Source: Ruthenibacterium sp. (GTDB taxonomy: Bacteria; Bacillota; Clostridia; Oscillospirales; Ruminococcaceae). From it: a DNA stretch of 8,105 nt. Both the position numbers and the translations under genes were made by a program. The notes under the pieces were generated by a model. That model was not told the origin of the DNA and made no database searches. It saw only the letters and a program-made list of their open reading frames with translations. Location of the stretch: the NCBI GenBank assembly GCA_020025255.1, contig JAHHSK010000075.1, positions 1 through 8,105 of the forward strand, in the 5' to 3' direction. Positions 1-5,549 of this stretch are shown piece after piece. Every line of letters begins with the position of its first letter. Positions within the stretch are counted from its first letter, which is position 1.

Positions 1-1
1 G

Positions 2-55
2 TTTGCGCTGATGCTTTCGGATCGGCGCGCGGCAGACAGCGCAAAAAAAGAATGA
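2..55 (+). CDS. Possible C-terminal end of a truncated upstream gene
   Basis: An open frame entering from the left edge runs for 17 codons and ends in TGA at 53-55. The visible residues read FALMLSDRRAADSAKKE: a short hydrophobic start, then a charged, lysine-ending tail, as is common at the C-terminus of membrane or cytoplasmic proteins. The stop abuts the A-run of an intrinsic terminator, which is where a + strand gene should end. That position is the main support. The piece is too short to name a family, and one other frame is also open here. Confidence 0.4.
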   Translation, partial: FALMLSDRRAADSAKKE

Positions 56-89
56 AAAAACCCCGCAGATGGTTGTCTGCGGGGTTTTT
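55..89. terminator. Bidirectional intrinsic terminator
   Basis: A perfect 9-bp GC-rich stem, CCCCGCAGA (61-69) with TCTGCGGGG (76-84), closes a 6-nt loop. It is flanked by six A on the left (55-60) and five T on the right (85-89), so it can end transcription on both strands. It sits between the possible + strand gene end at 55 and the minus-strand stop at 91, and probably serves both. Confidence 0.88.
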
Positions 90-90
90 G

Positions 91-456
91 CTATAAATCA
101 AACGGCGGTGCATCGTCATCCGAATCAGCGGGTGCGGCATCGGCAGGGGGCTGCGCGGGGGCCGGTTCAGCGATCGGCAGAAAGGGGCTTTGCGCCCATT
201 GCTTCGGGGCGCGGTCATACTGCTGCTCGACCCAGTGCTCGGCCTGTGCCAGACCGTCGGCATCAAACGGGAATTCGGCAAAGGTTTTCAAAGCGTCCTG
301 CGTTTTATCAAAGCAGTACGGCAGAGGCCATACACAGACGGAAAGCGCCTGTCCGGTATAGTGAAAGCGATACCACATACCGTTATGATCGCCCGAAAAG
401 CTTGGGTTCGCCTTTAGATAAACCAAGCCCGGGGTATGAACTGTGAATTTTTCCAT
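91..456 (-). CDS. Conserved-looking hypothetical protein, 121 aa, acidic C-terminal tail
   Basis: I do not recognise this family. The frame is open further upstream to 513, but I place the start at 456 because AAAGGAGG lies 5 nt before that ATG, and the extra 19 codons would cover the spacer and promoter region. The protein (MEKFTVHTPG...) has an aromatic-rich core at about residues 12-50 (MWYRFHY, VWPLPYCFD) and an amphipathic stretch at 66-86 with AEHWVEQQY. From about residue 92 it becomes a proline/alanine linker, ending in ADSDDDAPPFDL. It has no signal peptide or membrane helix, so it is probably cytoplasmic. The acidic tail resembles the protein-docking tip of single-stranded DNA-binding proteins, though two residues follow the Phe. 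It lies 57 nt downstream of spoIID on the same strand with no terminator between, so it may be co-transcribed as well as using its own promoter. Confidence 0.8.
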   Translation of the reverse strand: MEKFTVHTPGLVYLKANPSFSGDHNGMWYRFHYTGQALSVCVWPLPYCFDKTQDALKTFAEFPFDADGLAQAEHWVEQQYDRAPKQWAQSPFLPIAEPAPAQPPADAAPADSDDDAPPFDL

Positions 457-492
457 GGGTTCCTCCTTTGTGCTGCCGGGATCCTTGGGTTT

Positions 493-501
493 ATTGTAGC
501 A
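493..501 (-). promoter_or_regulatory. Candidate extended -10 promoter for the 121-aa gene
   Basis: Read on the minus strand, this is TGCTACAAT: an extended -10 (TGn) joined to TACAAT, which matches TATAAT at five of six bases. No good -35 is found 16-19 nt upstream, which extended -10 promoters can tolerate. Transcription would begin near 486, giving a leader of about 30 nt before the ATG at 456 with the ribosome site inside it. Confidence 0.45.
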
Positions 502-513
502 CATCCGCTGCAC

Positions 514-1575
514 TTATGCCAGAGGCACAACGCCGAGGGTTGTGCCGGGATAGTAATGCGCCAGGATTTCCTGGTGGCTTTTTCCCGTCAGTGCAAGCGC
601 ATGGGCGCCGTACTGGCTCATGCCGACACCGTGTCCGTATCCATGGGTCGTGATCTCAAAAAGATGTTCGTCCGTCCAGCGGATGCGGAACGCCGTGCTG
701 CGCAGGCGCAGCGCGCGGCGCACGGCGGTTCCGGCGCAATCCAACCCCCCGATCGGGATGCTTTTTACATAGCCGGCCTGCGTCATCACCGGTGTGCCGA
801 ACCAATCGGCGGCATCGCCGGAAAGGGAAAGGGAAGGGAACTCGGCGCACAGATCCTGCTCCAGCTCCTGCTTGGTTATCGTGAAGCTCTGTTCGTAATC
901 GGGTGCGGTGAGATCGAGCATGGAATCCACGGAAACAAGATACGGTACAGCTGAACCCCAGACACAGGCGGCATCTTCGGTTTTGCCCGCGGAAACCGCG
1001 TGATAGCAGGCAAGCGCCGGCGCACCCTGATAGAAAAGCACTTCGCCCAGCACAGAATCGACCAAGGAATCCAGACGGCGTACATTTTCCTCAAATTGAT
1101 CGCCCCACATGGCGTGCATCGCGCTTTCGGTCACAAAGCCCAGCCGCTGGGCGGGGTTTGCACTGAAATAGGCACCTTTCAAAGCGGGGTCATTGGGATC
1201 ATGCTGCGCTTTTACCGCAAGGGCATAGCTGTGTGCGGCAACGGCCTGCGCGCGCAATGCCTCATCGGACCAGTTGATCGGCATTTCGGCCGCCACTGCG
1301 CCGCGCACGAAATCGCGCACGGGAACCGTCATGACCTCTCCGGTGCGCTCGTCCAGAATCAACAGCGGTTCTTCGGCCTTGGGCTGCGGCTCCGCAGCAG
1401 TTCCGGAGGAAGCCGATGCACCGGAAGGAACGGGATCGCCGGAGGAAACACCGGCGCTTTCGGGCGGCGTGGCGGGGCGCGCTGCGTTCGGCGCACCGGG
1501 AAACAGCAGTGCCGCCAGCGGCAGAAGATAAATGCACAATGCGAACACCAGAATCAGCAGTAATCCTTTTTTCAT
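514..1575 (-). CDS. spoIID: Stage II sporulation protein D, membrane-anchored lytic transglycosylase
   Basis: The 353-aa product has the usual SpoIID length. Residues 4-25 form one N-terminal membrane helix. Residues 28-68 are a Pro/Ser/Ala linker, and about 72-345 is the SpoIID/LytB domain. Family motifs are clear: RGAVAAEMP at 91-99, where E97 matches the catalytic Glu of the family; LRAQAVAAHSYAL at 107-119; YHAVSAGKTEDA at 191-202; HGYGHGVGMSQYGA at 311-324; and a YYPGT end. In sporulating Firmicutes SpoIID, with SpoIIP and SpoIIM, thins septal peptidoglycan for engulfment by cleaving glycan strands after SpoIIP removes stem peptides. The start is supported by GGAGGG 7 nt upstream. SpoIIP and SpoIIM are not in this window. 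B. subtilis spoIID is sigma-E dependent, but I could not find a convincing sigma-E site here. A SpoIID-related paralogue, not the sporulation gene itself, is possible. Confidence 0.92.
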   Translation of the reverse strand: MKKGLLLILVFALCIYLLPLAALLFPGAPNAARPATPPESAGVSSGDPVPSGASASSGTAAEPQPKAEEPLLILDERTGEVMTVPVRDFVRGAVAAEMPINWSDEALRAQAVAAHSYALAVKAQHDPNDPALKGAYFSANPAQRLGFVTESAMHAMWGDQFEENVRRLDSLVDSVLGEVLFYQGAPALACYHAVSAGKTEDAACVWGSAVPYLVSVDSMLDLTAPDYEQSFTITKQELEQDLCAEFPSLSLSGDAADWFGTPVMTQAGYVKSIPIGGLDCAGTAVRRALRLRSTAFRIRWTDEHLFEITTHGYGHGVGMSQYGAHALALTGKSHQEILAHYYPGTTLGVVPLA

Positions 1576-1639
1576 CGACGATCCCTCCGTTTTTTATGCG
1601 CAGATGCCCGCCCGCACAGCGTACGCGACGCGTTCCCGC

Positions 1640-1668
1640 TTGTTTTTTGCACGGCATGATGCTATGAT
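1640..1668 (+). promoter_or_regulatory. Candidate sigma-A promoter for citrate synthase operon
   Basis: TTGTTT (1640-1645) and TATGAT (1663-1668) are separated by 17 nt. The -10 is preceded by TGC, making it an extended -10. The -35 is weak (three of six) but the -10 is five of six. Transcription would start near 1675, leaving a leader of about 65 nt. Within that leader AATGCA (1677-1682) and TGCATT (1713-1718) could pair, with a 30-nt interior. Confidence 0.55.
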
Positions 1669-1739
1669 AAACAATAAATGCATCCGCCCTATATTCCGGG
1701 GCAAACGATGCGTGCATTGGAAAGGGGAACAGGCACGCC

Positions 1740-3104
1740 ATGTCACAAACAGCTGAATTTGACAAGACAGGCTCTATCGCATACTTATGCGAGGAATATA
1801 AAAAACATAACTTTATCGACCCCGAAACCTGTGAAAGGCTTGGGGTGAAGCGGGGGCTGCGCAATCCGGACGGCACCGGGGTGCTGGCGGGGCTTACCAA
1901 TATCTGCGATGTAGTCGGCTATGATATCGTAGACGGCAGGCGTGTTCCGGCACAGGGAAAGCTGATTTACCGGGGCATTGATGTGGAGCAGATCGTGGAT
2001 GCCGCTGTGCGGGACGATCGTTTTGTTTTTGAAGAGGTGATCTGGCTGCTGCTGTTCGGCAGCCTGCCGACGCAAAAGCAGCTTTCGCATTTCTGCGGGG
2101 TTCTGGATGAGCTGCGCGAACTGCCCAAGGATTTTGCCGAGGACATGATCATGAAAGCACCGTCCCCGAATATCATGAACAAAATGGCGCGCAGTGTTCT
2201 GGCACTGTATTCGTATGATGATAATCCCGACGAGCAAACGCTGAACAATATCCTTTTGCAGAGTGTTTCGCTGATTTCGCGCCTGCCGACCATTATGGTC
2301 AACGCCTACCAGATCAAGCGCCGTGTGTATGATCGGCAAAGCATGTATCTGCATTTGCCAAAGCCGGGGCAAAGCACGGCAGAGCATATCCTTTCCACCT
2401 ATCGCGCCGATCAGAAATTCACAAAAGAAGAAGCGCGGCTTTTGGATCTGTGCCTTGTGCTGCATGCGGATCACGGCGGCGGAAACAATTCCACCTTTGC
2501 CTGCCGCGTGCTTTCCAGTTCCGGCACGGATACCTATTCAGCGATCGCGGCGGCAATCGGCAGCCTGAAGGGGCCGCGCCACGGCGGTGCAAACCATAAG
2601 GTCATGGAAATGCTCGGCTATCTGATGAACGGAGTACGGGATTACGACGATGATGAGGAAGTAGCACGCTTTCTGCTGCGGCTCCTGCGCAGACAGGAAG
2701 GGGATAAAAGCGGTTTGCTTTACGGCATGGGGCATGCGGTATATACGTTGAGCGATCCGCGTGAAGTGATTTTGCGGCGCAGTGCAGAAAAGCTGGCAAT
2801 CGAAAAAGGCTTTGAAAAGGAATTCCGGCTCTTGTGCGCGGTAGAACGCCTGGCCCCGCAGGTGATCAAAAAGGAAAAAGGCATGGAAGCCGTGTGTGCA
2901 AATGTGGATCTTTTTTCCGGCCTGATTTACCGCATGCTGGATATCAGCCCCGATCTGTTTACGCCGCTGTTTGCCATCAGCCGTATTCCCGGCTGGTGCG
3001 CGCACCGCATGGAAGAAGTTGTATTTGCAAACCGCATCATGCGTCCGGCCTATAAATATCTGGGGAAGGAACAAAAATATATTGCAATCGAGGAACGCGG
3101 ATGA
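1740..3104 (+). CDS. Citrate synthase
   Basis: This cytoplasmic enzyme condenses oxaloacetate with acetyl-CoA to give citrate and CoA. In many anaerobic Clostridia this feeds an oxidative half-cycle towards 2-oxoglutarate and glutamate. The 454-aa protein carries all key motifs. H245 lies in LHADHGGGNNS. The catalytic residues are H281 in GPRHGGAN, H332 in GMGHAVYTLSDPR and D390 in NVDLFSG, equivalent to E. coli H264, H305 and D362. Oxaloacetate-binding arginines fit at R341 and R435. The roughly 55-residue N-terminal extension before the conserved core makes it longer than the short 370-390-aa Gram-positive enzymes and fits the longer clostridial type. A 2-methylcitrate synthase activity cannot be excluded from sequence. 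The ribosome site AAAGGGG (1721-1727) is 12 nt from the ATG, a long spacing, but no better in-frame start exists. The stop overlaps the next gene by 4 nt. No aconitase or isocitrate dehydrogenase gene is present here. Confidence 0.95.
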   Translation: MSQTAEFDKTGSIAYLCEEYKKHNFIDPETCERLGVKRGLRNPDGTGVLAGLTNICDVVGYDIVDGRRVPAQGKLIYRGIDVEQIVDAAVRDDRFVFEEVIWLLLFGSLPTQKQLSHFCGVLDELRELPKDFAEDMIMKAPSPNIMNKMARSVLALYSYDDNPDEQTLNNILLQSVSLISRLPTIMVNAYQIKRRVYDRQSMYLHLPKPGQSTAEHILSTYRADQKFTKEEARLLDLCLVLHADHGGGNNSTFACRVLSSSGTDTYSAIAAAIGSLKGPRHGGANHKVMEMLGYLMNGVRDYDDDEEVARFLLRLLRRQEGDKSGLLYGMGHAVYTLSDPREVILRRSAEKLAIEKGFEKEFRLLCAVERLAPQVIKKEKGMEAVCANVDLFSGLIYRMLDISPDLFTPLFAISRIPGWCAHRMEEVVFANRIMRPAYKYLGKEQKYIAIEERG

Positions 3105-3919
3105 AAAAGACAGCTTGTGCGGCACTGCTGATCGGCAGTATGCTTTTGGGCGGCTGGTTCGCGGCCGATCTTTTCGGGAACACCTCGCCCAAAACGATGA
3201 TGCTTCAAAGCGGAAGCACAGCACTGCGATATGCGCTGCCGTTTTTTTTGAGCGCGGTGTGCTGGCTTTCCGGTTGGATGATCCGCCCAAACGAAGGATT
3301 GAAAGAAAGCACCTTGTCGCGGGCGGCGGCGGCAGTGCTTTCCGCTGCAAGCGCTTTCTGCGGGTTTTATATGATGCTCCGGCTTTGGGAAGGGCGCGAG
3401 CCGGCATCCGCATCGACCCGGCTGGATGCGCCGTATCAGACCGGCCTGCGCTGGGCGCTGTGGCTGTGTGCCGGCCTGCTGATCGTATATGCCGTGTGGA
3501 ACGTGTTTTTTTTGTGTGAAACCGGCGTCGAAGGACACAGCGAACGGCTGCTTGTACCCGGAATGGCGGGCAGTGCTGCATTTTTTATTTATGTGTTCTT
3601 TGTTGTATTTGCGCAGCCGGTCAGCGTGTACCGCATCGGCCCGACATTGGAAACGCTTTCTGCACTTTGGGCACTGCTGTTTACTGTGGCACTGCTGCGT
3701 GCGGCATACCGGCCGGATTACAGCACAGCACTGCGCTCGTTGTTCCGCACCGGCTGCTGCGCCTTCCTCTTCTGTACCTGCATCGGCGCGCCGTATACGG
3801 TATGGAAGCTGGCTGGCGGCGTGAAAACGGCGGTAAGCCCGGCGTTTTCACTCGTGCTGGTGCTGGTGGGGATTTTGGGCGCAGTGTATGCGTGGAACGC
3901 TGCGGCACAGACGGAATGA
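3101..3919 (+). CDS. Eight-helix integral membrane protein of unknown function
   Basis: The 272-aa product is strongly hydrophobic, with about eight predicted helices near residues 4-22, 42-61, 75-96, 115-138, 153-172, 183-202, 216-236 and 244-266. Loops are short, with basic residues such as R62, R74 and R116 near helix ends. I recognise no transporter signature, lipobox or catalytic motif. Cysteines are fairly frequent (for example C219, C220, C225 and C227 in one helix). Its ATG overlaps the citrate synthase stop (ATGA at 3101-3104), and the ribosome site GAGGA lies inside the citrate synthase coding end, so the two are co-transcribed and probably translationally coupled. That linkage hints at a role tied to citrate or central carbon metabolism, but this is inference only. 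The gene is followed 8 nt later by a strong structured terminator. Confidence 0.85.
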   Translation: MKKTACAALLIGSMLLGGWFAADLFGNTSPKTMMLQSGSTALRYALPFFLSAVCWLSGWMIRPNEGLKESTLSRAAAAVLSAASAFCGFYMMLRLWEGREPASASTRLDAPYQTGLRWALWLCAGLLIVYAVWNVFFLCETGVEGHSERLLVPGMAGSAAFFIYVFFVVFAQPVSVYRIGPTLETLSALWALLFTVALLRAAYRPDYSTALRSLFRTGCCAFLFCTCIGAPYTVWKLAGGVKTAVSPAFSLVLVLVGILGAVYAWNAAAQTE

Positions 3920-3927
3920 AGGAATAA

Positions 3928-4020
3928 AAAACGCACTGCGAATCAGAGCTGCATCGGCTCTCTGCCCATATAGCGTAGGGCAAAGGGGATGACGTCTGGA
4001 TTTGCAGTGCGTTTTCTTTT
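3928..4020. terminator. Bidirectional terminator containing two inner hairpins
   Basis: AAAACGCACTGCGAATC (3928-3944) pairs with GATTTGCAGTGCGTTTT (3999-4015) over 17 positions with a single G-U wobble. A T-rich run follows on the right (GTTTTCTTTT to 4020). On the minus strand the same stem is followed by six T, so it can stop transcription from both convergent genes, ending at 3919 and 4028. Ordinary terminators have loops of 3-10 nt; this one encloses 54 nt. Inside are two more hairpins: AGAGC/GCTCT (3945-3949 with 3957-3961) and TGCCC/GGGCA (3963-3967 with 3978-3982), followed by a 16-nt unpaired stretch. The shape is a three-way junction. It may be a palindromic repeat element or a structured RNA; I cannot assign it to a known family. 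Confidence 0.75.
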
Positions 4021-4027
4021 GCATCGA

Positions 4028-4960
4028 TCAGTTTTTGTTGCGGATAACAAGGCTTTTGCCGCCGTTTTCAAACTGCTCATATTTGGTTTCAAAGGCGCGG
4101 GTATGGTCGATCAGCTTATGAAGCTTGGAAAAACCGTAGTTGCGGGAATCAAAATCCGTATACATGCGCGAGAGCATGACCCCCACAAGGGAAAGCGGGA
4201 TATAGCCGTCTTCGTCGGAATCGTGATCGACGATTTCACGGATTTTTTCCACAATTTCATCAAGCGGTACAAAAACAGGGGAAAGAGCCGCCTCGTCCGG
4301 TGCAGGGGCTTCCTCCGGTGCGCCATGCGGGATATTGGGCGCATCGGCAGCGGGCGTTTTTTCGGCTTTTGCAGCCTTTTTGCCCGGGCTTTTTTTCGGT
4401 GCAGCCGCTTTGCCGCCGCGCACAAGGGCTTCGGGTGCTTTTTCCTGCTTTTCGCTGCGTTCGGCCTTTTCCTGCGAGGCTTTTTTCTTTTCTTTGGAGG
4501 CACGGGCATTTTCGTTCTTGATGCCCATAAGCACATCCAGATACTTGAATGTATCACACGCGGATTTGAAGGCCGTGGGCGTCTTGCTTTCGCCCATGCC
4601 GATGACAAACATGCCGCTTTCCCGCAGGCGGGAGGCAAGGCGCGTAAAATCGGAATCCGAGCTTACCAGACAGAAGCCATCGACGTGGTCTGCATACAGG
4701 ATATCCATGGCATCGATGATCATAGCGCTGTCGGTGGCATTTTTCCCTTGGGTATAGCTGAATTGCTGGATCGGCGTGAGGCTGTGCTCCAATAATATTT
4801 TTTTCCAGCTTGCCATTGCGGAGGTCGTCCAATCGCCGTAGATGCGCTTGTAGGCCGGTGTGCCGTACATGCTTACTTCATCCAAAATGATCTTGATATA
4901 TTGAGGGGATACGTTTTCGGCATCGATCAAAAGAGCAATGACCTTTTCATCATTTTCCAT
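4028..4960 (-). CDS. NYN-domain (LabA/DUF88-like) protein with C-terminal OST-HTH/LOTUS-like domain
   Basis: The 310-aa product begins with a NYN (PIN-like) nuclease domain at about residues 6-145. Acidic positions typical of the metal site are present: D13 in LLIDAEN, D77 and D83 in NATDSAMIIDAMD, and D102 and D104 in SSDSDF. Residues 150-225 form a Lys/Ala/Glu/Pro linker, probably disordered and basic in its first part. Residues about 233-308 (DEIVEKIREIV...GGKSLVIRNKN) match an OST-HTH/LOTUS-like winged-helix module, associated with RNA binding. The family is thought to process or degrade RNA, but the substrate here is unknown. I set the start at 4960 (MENDEKVIALL) because AAAGG lies 7 nt upstream and the NYN strand starts there; the frame stays open to 5023, but those residues do not look like coding sequence. 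It has its own promoter and lies 164 nt downstream of tRNA-Lys on the same strand. It ends at the shared convergent terminator. Confidence 0.88.
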   Translation of the reverse strand: MENDEKVIALLIDAENVSPQYIKIILDEVSMYGTPAYKRIYGDWTTSAMASWKKILLEHSLTPIQQFSYTQGKNATDSAMIIDAMDILYADHVDGFCLVSSDSDFTRLASRLRESGMFVIGMGESKTPTAFKSACDTFKYLDVLMGIKNENARASKEKKKASQEKAERSEKQEKAPEALVRGGKAAAPKKSPGKKAAKAEKTPAADAPNIPHGAPEEAPAPDEAALSPVFVPLDEIVEKIREIVDHDSDEDGYIPLSLVGVMLSRMYTDFDSRNYGFSKLHKLIDHTRAFETKYEQFENGGKSLVIRNKN

Positions 4961-5040
4961 AAAAGAACCTTTCGGCGGCAAAGGCCGCAGTTTTTTTCTG
5001 CACGGATAAAACAGAAAGCACACAGGAACTGTCTGCTACA

Positions 5041-5069
5041 AGCGTACCATATCCGGGCAGCCGCGTCAA
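5041..5069 (-). promoter_or_regulatory. Candidate promoter for the NYN-LOTUS gene
   Basis: On the minus strand TTGACG (5064-5069) is followed after 17 nt by TACGCT (5041-5046), with TGG directly before the -10 (extended -10). The -35 matches five of six bases and the -10 three of six. Transcription would start near 5035, giving a leader of about 75 nt. That leader includes a small GCGGC/GCCGC hairpin (4975-4988) just before the ribosome site. Confidence 0.55.
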
Positions 5070-5080
5070 TGCAAACGGCA

Positions 5081-5123
5081 AGGGGCAAAAACAAAAAGCG
5101 ATACCCCAAAGGATACCGCTTTT
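5081..5123 (-). terminator. Intrinsic terminator of tRNA-Lys
   Basis: Read on the minus strand, AAAAGCGGTATCC (5123-5111) pairs with GGGTATCGCTTTT (5106-5094) over 13 positions with two G-U wobbles and a 4-nt loop. A T-rich tail follows (TTTTTG then TTTT). It begins 2 nt after the tRNA CCA end, so it ends the tRNA transcript and separates it from the NYN gene's promoter. Confidence 0.85.
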
Positions 5124-5124
5124 G

Positions 5125-5200
5125 TGGTGAGCCATCGGGGATTCGAACCCCGGACACCCTGCTTAAAAGGCAGATGCTCTGCCGACTGAGCTAATGGCTC
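5125..5200 (-). tRNA. tRNA-Lys (anticodon UUU)
   Basis: The 76-nt cloverleaf on the minus strand has a 7-bp acceptor stem GAGCCAT/ATGGCTC and a D arm GCTC...GAGC. The anticodon stem is TCTGC/GCAGG, with a loop CTTTTAA that places TTT at positions 34-36. The T arm is CGGGG-TTCGAAT-CCCCG, the discriminator base is A, and the CCA is encoded. It decodes AAA and AAG lysine codons. It is a single tRNA unit with a consensus promoter upstream and its own terminator downstream. Confidence 0.97.
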
Positions 5201-5242
5201 ATAATTCTGTTTGCACGACATCTTTCCAGACGCTGCTTTGCT

Positions 5243-5271
5243 ATTATACCAAGATTAAACGGTAATGTCAA
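5243..5271 (-). promoter_or_regulatory. Perfect consensus sigma-A promoter for tRNA-Lys
   Basis: On the minus strand TTGACA (5266-5271) and TATAAT (5243-5248) are separated by exactly 17 nt, so both hexamers match consensus at all positions. Transcription would start near 5236, leaving a 5' leader of about 36 nt for RNase P to remove. Confidence 0.92.
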
Positions 5272-5375
5272 CCCTGTTTTGCAATATTTTTAAAAAACAT
5301 CCGATTCATGGCGGATTTTGGGCAGCTGCGCGAAAACGCAGAAAAACAAGGCTGTCAGAATTAGGCTTTTTGCTA

Positions 5376-5404
5376 TTTACAAATCATTTTATTTTGTGTA
5401 TATT
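5376..5404 (+). promoter_or_regulatory. Candidate sigma-A promoter for the DUF3048 lipoprotein pair
   Basis: TTTACA (5376-5381) and TATATT (5399-5404) are spaced by 17 nt and each matches consensus at five of six bases. The flanking sequence is A/T rich. Transcription would start near 5411. It is back-to-back with the tRNA-Lys promoter, with roughly 105 nt between the two -35 boxes. Confidence 0.65.
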
Positions 5405-5410
5405 CTATAA

Positions 5411-5549
5411 AGATATACCCATTGGAGCATCTTCGACAAAAATGAAAGAAAAGTGCGGGACGCATCGTTTCATAATAAGATGATGCAGTGCCGATGGGCA
5501 GATTCAATGAGAGATTGAAAATAAATGCAAAAGCAACAGGAGAAGTACA
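5411..5549 (+). promoter_or_regulatory. Long 5' leader with two hairpins before the first DUF3048 gene
   Basis: The gene-free stretch 5201-5549 holds the two divergent promoters and this leader of about 139 nt. The leader contains a 7-bp stem GCATCGT/ATGATGC (5462-5468 with 5480-5486, one G-U) and a perfect 6-bp stem TTCAAT/ATTGAA with loop GAGAG (5503-5519). The ribosome site AGGAG (5538-5542) is 7 nt before the ATG. I recognise no riboswitch family. A 13-codon frame (ATG at 5442) lacks a ribosome site and is not called. Confidence 0.4.

Noticed and set aside
1576..1700. Sigma-E-type promoter for spoIID
   Set aside because: CATAGCAT on the minus strand partly fits a sigma-E -10, but no matching -35 lies 14-15 nt upstream, so it cannot be called.
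3973..3980. GCGTAGGG string resembling the 3' part of a TPP riboswitch
   Set aside because: The other conserved TPP segments (CTGAGA and the CCTGATCTGG region) are absent, and the element lies downstream of genes, not upstream.
4554..4832. Long open frames opposite or out of frame with the NYN, citrate synthase and lipoprotein genes
   Set aside because: They lie inside well-supported genes, lack ribosome sites and show no domain motifs; they are shadows of the real frames.
5322..5345. CTGCG/CGCAG hairpin followed by A-rich sequence
   Set aside because: No T-run follows on either strand, so it is not a terminator, and a 5-bp stem is unremarkable.
5265..5483. 72-codon open frame in the intergenic region upstream of the first lipoprotein, including its 13-codon end from the ATG at 5442
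   Set aside because: It crosses both promoters, has no ribosome site at either start, and its composition looks non-coding.
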